Positions 60,361 to 64,000 of a stretch of 64,000 bases of DNA are shown here, piece after piece (positions within the stretch are counted from its first letter, which is position 1; each line of letters begins with the position of its first letter). The translations under genes were made by a program, and so were the position numbers. The notes below the pieces were generated by a model. It did not search any database. It was not told the DNA's origin and was given only the letters and a program-made list of their open reading frames with translations. Location: positions 457,853-521,852 of the forward strand of contig NZ_JAJNMU010000002.1 of the NCBI RefSeq assembly GCF_022458865.1, given 5' to 3'. The DNA comes from Paenibacillus periandrae. Its GTDB lineage: Bacteria > Bacillota > Bacilli > Paenibacillales > NBRC-103111.

Positions 60361-61758
60361 TTACTTGGCTAAAGTACCTTGCAGCTTGCCTGGATCAAAG
60401 CTTGGATTCGCTTTGCTCTTCGTATCGCCGGAAGCACGTGCTTTTTCCAGAGCAGCGTTATAACGAGTTGTCAGGTCCGTCAGCATTTTATCGACATCTC
60501 CGCCTTCAAGCATATACTTTGTAATCGCATTGCCTGTCTTGACACCCTCAACCTTAGCTTCCGTTACGGATAGCGGAGTTGGTGAATACAGTGCATCATA
60601 TTTGCTCGGCAGGAATCCATCGATGCCCGGAATAGTCGGTTTGTTAGCAGTAGCATTCACATCAGGTACGACAGAGATACCAAAGCCCTTTTCATGATAT
60701 TCCTTTTGGAAATTAATATTGGCAAGGTACTCCATAAACTTCCATGCTTTTTCTTTGTTTGGTGTGTCTTTACTTATACCAACGTAGTTGCCGGCAATAA
60801 CCGAGACGGTTCCTGATTGCTTGCCGTCCAGGGTTGGAGGCAGAGCAGCAGCCCAGCGTATTTTGGTCGGGAATTGGTTCTGGAATACACCTGGCTCGCC
60901 AGAGTGATTAAAGTACATACCAATTTTCCCGGCTGCAAATTGTGCACGCAGCGGATCAATATCCAAAGATTCCACGCCCGGCAGCAAGCTTCCATCCTTT
61001 TTCATTTGATAGAGCGCTTCAGCAATAGGCTTGTACACGGAGAAATCGAACTGTCCGGTTTTATAGTTATAGCCATCCACAATTGAAGTGCCACTAAAGG
61101 AGCTTATTGGATTTGAAATTCGCGCGAATGCGGAGCTTGCGCTCTTGAAGTTTTCAGCAAAGCCGTACGCACCTACATCCTTATTCGCTTCTGTAATCTT
61201 CTTGGCAGCATCAACCATTTCCGCTACTGTTTTTGGCGGTTCCTTAATCCCTGCTTTTTCGAACAAATCTACATTATATATTAATCTCCAAAACTGTCCG
61301 GTATTCGGCAGCGAATATATTTTGCCTTCAACCATGTTCGATTCCTCGACCATCAGATTGGCATATCGCTTTTTCAAATCATCGTTCATCAAATCATTGA
61401 TCGGCAGCAAATAGCCTTTTTTCACAAAACCGAGAAAATCGTTCGTACGCAGTACGTCAGGAGCCTGCTTGCTGGCATATGCGATATCCACAGCCTGATT
61501 GAAGTTATCAGCCAAAACCGTCATTTCCACTTCAATGTCGGGGTTCGCATCATTAAATTTCTTGATAACCTCTTTCATATAATCCGCATCATGGCGATCG
61601 ATCGTCCAATAAGAGATCTTGGTTTTTCCGCCTGTCGCTGTACCTGTACCCGAGGTTCCTCCAGCTTGCGTCCCGCTGTCCTGTCCAGCTCCACATGCTG
61701 CCAGAGAGGAAGCGACCAAAGCTACGCCCAGCACGGTACCTATCGTTTTTTTCATCAT
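60361..61758 (-). CDS. Sugar ABC importer solute-binding lipoprotein
   Basis: A 465-residue family-1 binding protein. The signal peptide ends at the lipobox LAAC near residue 22, followed by a flexible Gly/Thr/Ser linker, then ISYWTIDRHDADYMKEVIKKFNDANPDIEVEM and the block GKIYSLPNTGQFWRLIYNVDLFEKAGI near residue 145. AGGAGG lies before two consecutive ATGs. It is the third gene of an importer unit led by the permeases at 62817 and 61932, separated from the last by 173 bases without a gene. The ligand is unknown. Confidence 0.9.
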   Translation of the reverse strand: MMKKTIGTVLGVALVASSLAACGAGQDSGTQAGGTSGTGTATGGKTKISYWTIDRHDADYMKEVIKKFNDANPDIEVEMTVLADNFNQAVDIAYASKQAPDVLRTNDFLGFVKKGYLLPINDLMNDDLKKRYANLMVEESNMVEGKIYSLPNTGQFWRLIYNVDLFEKAGIKEPPKTVAEMVDAAKKITEANKDVGAYGFAENFKSASSAFARISNPISSFSGTSIVDGYNYKTGQFDFSVYKPIAEALYQMKKDGSLLPGVESLDIDPLRAQFAAGKIGMYFNHSGEPGVFQNQFPTKIRWAAALPPTLDGKQSGTVSVIAGNYVGISKDTPNKEKAWKFMEYLANINFQKEYHEKGFGISVVPDVNATANKPTIPGIDGFLPSKYDALYSPTPLSVTEAKVEGVKTGNAITKYMLEGGDVDKMLTDLTTRYNAALEKARASGDTKSKANPSFDPGKLQGTLAK

Positions 61759-61931
61759 TTTGATAAAACCCTCCTTTTTAATTATAAACCATTCGTGAAC
61801 AGGTTCCTAATCGGAAATCATGTAACTGCTTTCAGCATAACGGCTGAGCTTGTCGAACCGTGAAGGACAATCCGACTTTTATAGAGGGGAAAACTACTTT
61901 CCGTCTCCCGCCTCTACCTCCGATCAGCTTT

Positions 61932-62795
61932 TTAACCTTTGACAGCACCTGCGGTAACCTGCATAAACGACTTGTTCGCGATCATATAGACCACGAGAAT
62001 CGGCAGGAACGATAGACAAGCACCTGCCATCATCAATTGCGTCTCCGCAGCAGCACCAATACCATAACGAAGATTCGCAAGACCTACTGTCAGTGTCTGC
62101 AGCTTCGGCGAGGTCATGGTGAATACGAGCGGCAAAATATATTCATTCCAGGCGCCGCGAAACGTGAACAAGGCGGTCACTGCAAGCGCTGGACGCAGCA
62201 GCGGAAGAATGATTTTCCAGAAAACGCTATAGAAGTTACAGCCGTCAATATATGCAGCCTCGTCCAAATCGCGGGGAATCGCCTTGAAAAAACCGATCAG
62301 CATAAAATAAACCGTAGCATGCGAGCTGATCAGGATGATAATGACACCCCACAGCGATTTGTTCAAGCCGAGCATGACCATCAAATCAAATTGCGGTCTG
62401 AGTACGACAGCACCAATGGAAATAAACATCGTACTTGCCTGCAACGCGACATACAGTTTTTTGCCTGGGAACTTCGTACGGTCTATCGCGTAGGCGGCCA
62501 TCGAAGCGATCAGCAGCGTTGCAATTGTGACCATGGTGCTAATAAAGAAGCTGTTCCAGGTAAATAGCGCAAAATTGGCCTGCTTCCAGGCAGTAGCATA
62601 ATTCGAGAACTGCCATACGGTGGGCAGAAAAGTAGCTCCCGTGGTTAATTCGGCATTCGTTTTGAGTGAACCGAGAACAGCCATAATAAGCGGGTACAGC
62701 GTGACAAAAGCTATACTGATTAAAAATACCCATTTTACGATATGCCCCAACCCGTAGCTTGCCCTAATTCCATTGCCATTCAAGTTTGTATCCAT
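61932..62795 (-). CDS. Carbohydrate ABC importer permease (MalG type)
   Basis: A 287-residue permease with six helices. ISIAFVTLYPLIMAVLGSLKTNAELTTGATFLP opens it; the EAA loop is DEAAYIDGCNFYSVFWKIILPLLRPAL near residue 178; it ends in QVTAGAVKG. GGGGTG precedes the ATG. It starts 21 bases after the stop of the MalF-type gene, so both are translated from one mRNA. Confidence 0.93.
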   Translation of the reverse strand: MDTNLNGNGIRASYGLGHIVKWVFLISIAFVTLYPLIMAVLGSLKTNAELTTGATFLPTVWQFSNYATAWKQANFALFTWNSFFISTMVTIATLLIASMAAYAIDRTKFPGKKLYVALQASTMFISIGAVVLRPQFDLMVMLGLNKSLWGVIIILISSHATVYFMLIGFFKAIPRDLDEAAYIDGCNFYSVFWKIILPLLRPALAVTALFTFRGAWNEYILPLVFTMTSPKLQTLTVGLANLRYGIGAAAETQLMMAGACLSFLPILVVYMIANKSFMQVTAGAVKG

Positions 62796-62816
62796 CTCAC
62801 TTACACCCCGCTTTCC

Positions 62817-63710
62817 TTAATCCTGATTCAGCCGTTTGGACATGTAAAAATAAATGATCGTAATGAAGCCGACAATCAAAGCTGTTGTAAATCCAACCGC
62901 GCTGCCGTAGCCGATTTGCTGTACTGTTGCCGTTGACGCCGACACCGGGAAAAATTGCTTGTATACATACAGGTACATGACCTCTGTTTTGCCGAACGGT
63001 CCTCCTTCGGTTAATACCATGATGCTCTCGTAGCCCTTCAAAGCCGTGATGATGGCCAGCATAATAATCATTTGCAGTACGGTACCAAGCATTGGAAGCG
63101 TGATATACCAGAACTTTTGTGCAGCATTCGCACCATCGAGTGATGCACTCTCATATACATCCTCTGGTATGCCCTGCAAGCCGGCAATGAACAGCAGCAT
63201 GTAATTACCGATCCCGCCCCATACCGCAGTAATGATAACCGTAAGCATCGCATATTGCGGACCGAGCCAATCTATCGATTGCGAAATAATCCCATATTTG
63301 ATCAGAAATTGATTAAGCACACCGTTATATGAATTGAAAATGGTAAAAAATACGATCGACATAACCGATGCACTGATAATAGTAGGCATAAAATAAATCG
63401 CTCTGAACAATCCCTTGCCTTTCAAGCCGCGGTTTAAAATGACTGCAAGCAATAGAGAAATCGGCAGCACCAGAATGATTTTACCGCCCGCGTAGATAAA
63501 CGTATTATACACGGAATGCCAAAACTCCTGATCACGCAGCAGTCTGGAGAAATTATCAAGACCTACAAATCGGGGTATCCCAAAGCCTTGATAATCGTAA
63601 AACATATAACGCAGCGCCCAGACGATTGGGTAGATGCCAAGTGCCAGTGTCAGGAACAAACTTGGAAAAATGAAAATATATGAGTTGAACAGAGATACAC
63701 GTTTACGCAT
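62817..63710 (-). CDS. Carbohydrate ABC importer permease (MalF/UgpA type)
   Basis: A 297-residue permease with six helices: YIFIFPSLFLTLALGIYPIVWALRYMFYDY at the start and the EAA loop ESASLDGANAAQKFWYITLPMLGTV near residue 195. GGGAGGAG lies before the ATG. It is the first gene of the importer/YesMN unit on the minus strand. No promoter with strong boxes was recognised in the 290 bases up to the window end. Confidence 0.92.
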   Translation of the reverse strand: MRKRVSLFNSYIFIFPSLFLTLALGIYPIVWALRYMFYDYQGFGIPRFVGLDNFSRLLRDQEFWHSVYNTFIYAGGKIILVLPISLLLAVILNRGLKGKGLFRAIYFMPTIISASVMSIVFFTIFNSYNGVLNQFLIKYGIISQSIDWLGPQYAMLTVIITAVWGGIGNYMLLFIAGLQGIPEDVYESASLDGANAAQKFWYITLPMLGTVLQMIIMLAIITALKGYESIMVLTEGGPFGKTEVMYLYVYKQFFPVSASTATVQQIGYGSAVGFTTALIVGFITIIYFYMSKRLNQD

Positions 63711-64000
63711 CGTCTATCAGCTCCTCCCGTTCGTTTTTTTATAGCATATTACATGCGAGACAGAGGGCGGGAGCGGTAATTCAACTGGCACCATAGGACA
63801 AAGCAACTTAATTTGAATTTGCACGGAGTCGATCTCATCTACAGCCCATAACAAAACCCCCCGGCGCGGCGCGAAGGCCACTGAAGAACTTACTGTTTTT
63901 TTCTTCGGCGGTAAGATCAAAATGAACGAAGACATCTACCCCGCTTTTTTTGAGGGAGATGTCTTCTTTTTTTGGTCTTTTCGGGGATTTTTCCTTACAT
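63711..64000. other. Gene-free stretch at the right edge
   Basis: No supported coding frame in 290 bases. A minus-strand frame across 63717-63935 has no ribosome site or family resemblance. A GC-rich patch (about 63861-63885) and a plus-strand terminator are the only clear structures. Confidence 0.6.
63928..63973 (+). terminator. Plus-strand terminator with no plus-strand gene before it
   Basis: GAAGACATCTACCC (63928-63941) pairs with GGGAGATGTCTTC (63954-63966), one bulge, followed by seven T. On the minus strand no T-run follows. All genes for 13 kb to its left are on the minus strand. Confidence 0.75.

Noticed and set aside
63717..63935. Minus-strand 72-codon open frame at the right edge
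   Set aside because: No ribosome binding site, odd composition, no family resemblance, and it overlaps the stem of the plus-strand terminator.
1..64000. Prophage, transposon or CRISPR array
   Set aside because: No integrase, transposase, phage structural gene, terminal repeats or regularly spaced repeats were seen.

Overview
The window looks like chromosomal DNA of a Paenibacillus-type Firmicute (Bacillota, Paenibacillaceae). The evidence is strong AGGAGG-like ribosome binding sites with frequent TTG/GTG starts, YesM/YesN two-component pairs, LplABC/MalFG-type sugar importers without their own ATPase, an NlpC/P60 hydrolase carrying a copper-amine-oxidase-type N-domain, GlpP antitermination, a preQ1-I riboswitch and cre-like CcpA boxes. 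No phage, plasmid, insertion sequence or CRISPR array was seen.

Layout. 0-11 kb: two HAD phosphatases and a histidine phosphatase; a PadR-linked DHA2 exporter; a LysR regulator with a PHP-family phosphatase; a small TetR/VOC module in which the TetR gene has lost its middle; a queuosine-precursor transporter behind a preQ1 riboswitch; an envelope hydrolase and a small unknown protein. 11-15 kb: glycerol regulon glpK/glpD/glpP with a terminator-type leader before glpD. 15-26 kb: chemoreceptor, YihY membrane protein, soluble sporulation-type histidine kinase, RbsD pyranase, copper ATPase CopA, TetR-controlled DHA1 exporter, HD-GYP phosphodiesterase. 26-36 kb: efflux-rich stretch centred on a five-gene operon (MarR, two different HlyD-type adaptors, a DHA2 pump and a large secreted protein) with two matching operator palindromes, then another DHA2 exporter and a TetR/DUF2269 pair with a clear operator inside its promoter.

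36-46.6 kb: a sugar-acid-type catabolic region with LacI and AraC regulators, an RraA-like aldolase, an ABC importer, a UxuA-like dehydratase, an enolase-superfamily dehydratase and an aldose-epimerase-like protein. 46.6-50.5 kb: a lone TipAS drug-binding domain whose start codon sits in the -10 box of a MerR-type promoter, a MocR regulator with a partner aminotransferase, a lone tRNA-Lys(CTT) and a tiny proline-rich protein. 50.6-64 kb: two further sugar importers, one with a membrane-bound AraC regulator (YtdP/YesS type), one with a YesM/YesN pair separated from the transporter genes by an internal terminator.

Most genes are ordinary for the group. The observations most worth following are the double-adaptor efflux operon, the TipAS orphan, the internally deleted TetR, the riboswitch, the sugar-acid cluster, and an orphan plus-strand terminator near the right edge. 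Functional calls come from reading motifs and family resemblance only; no database search was run.
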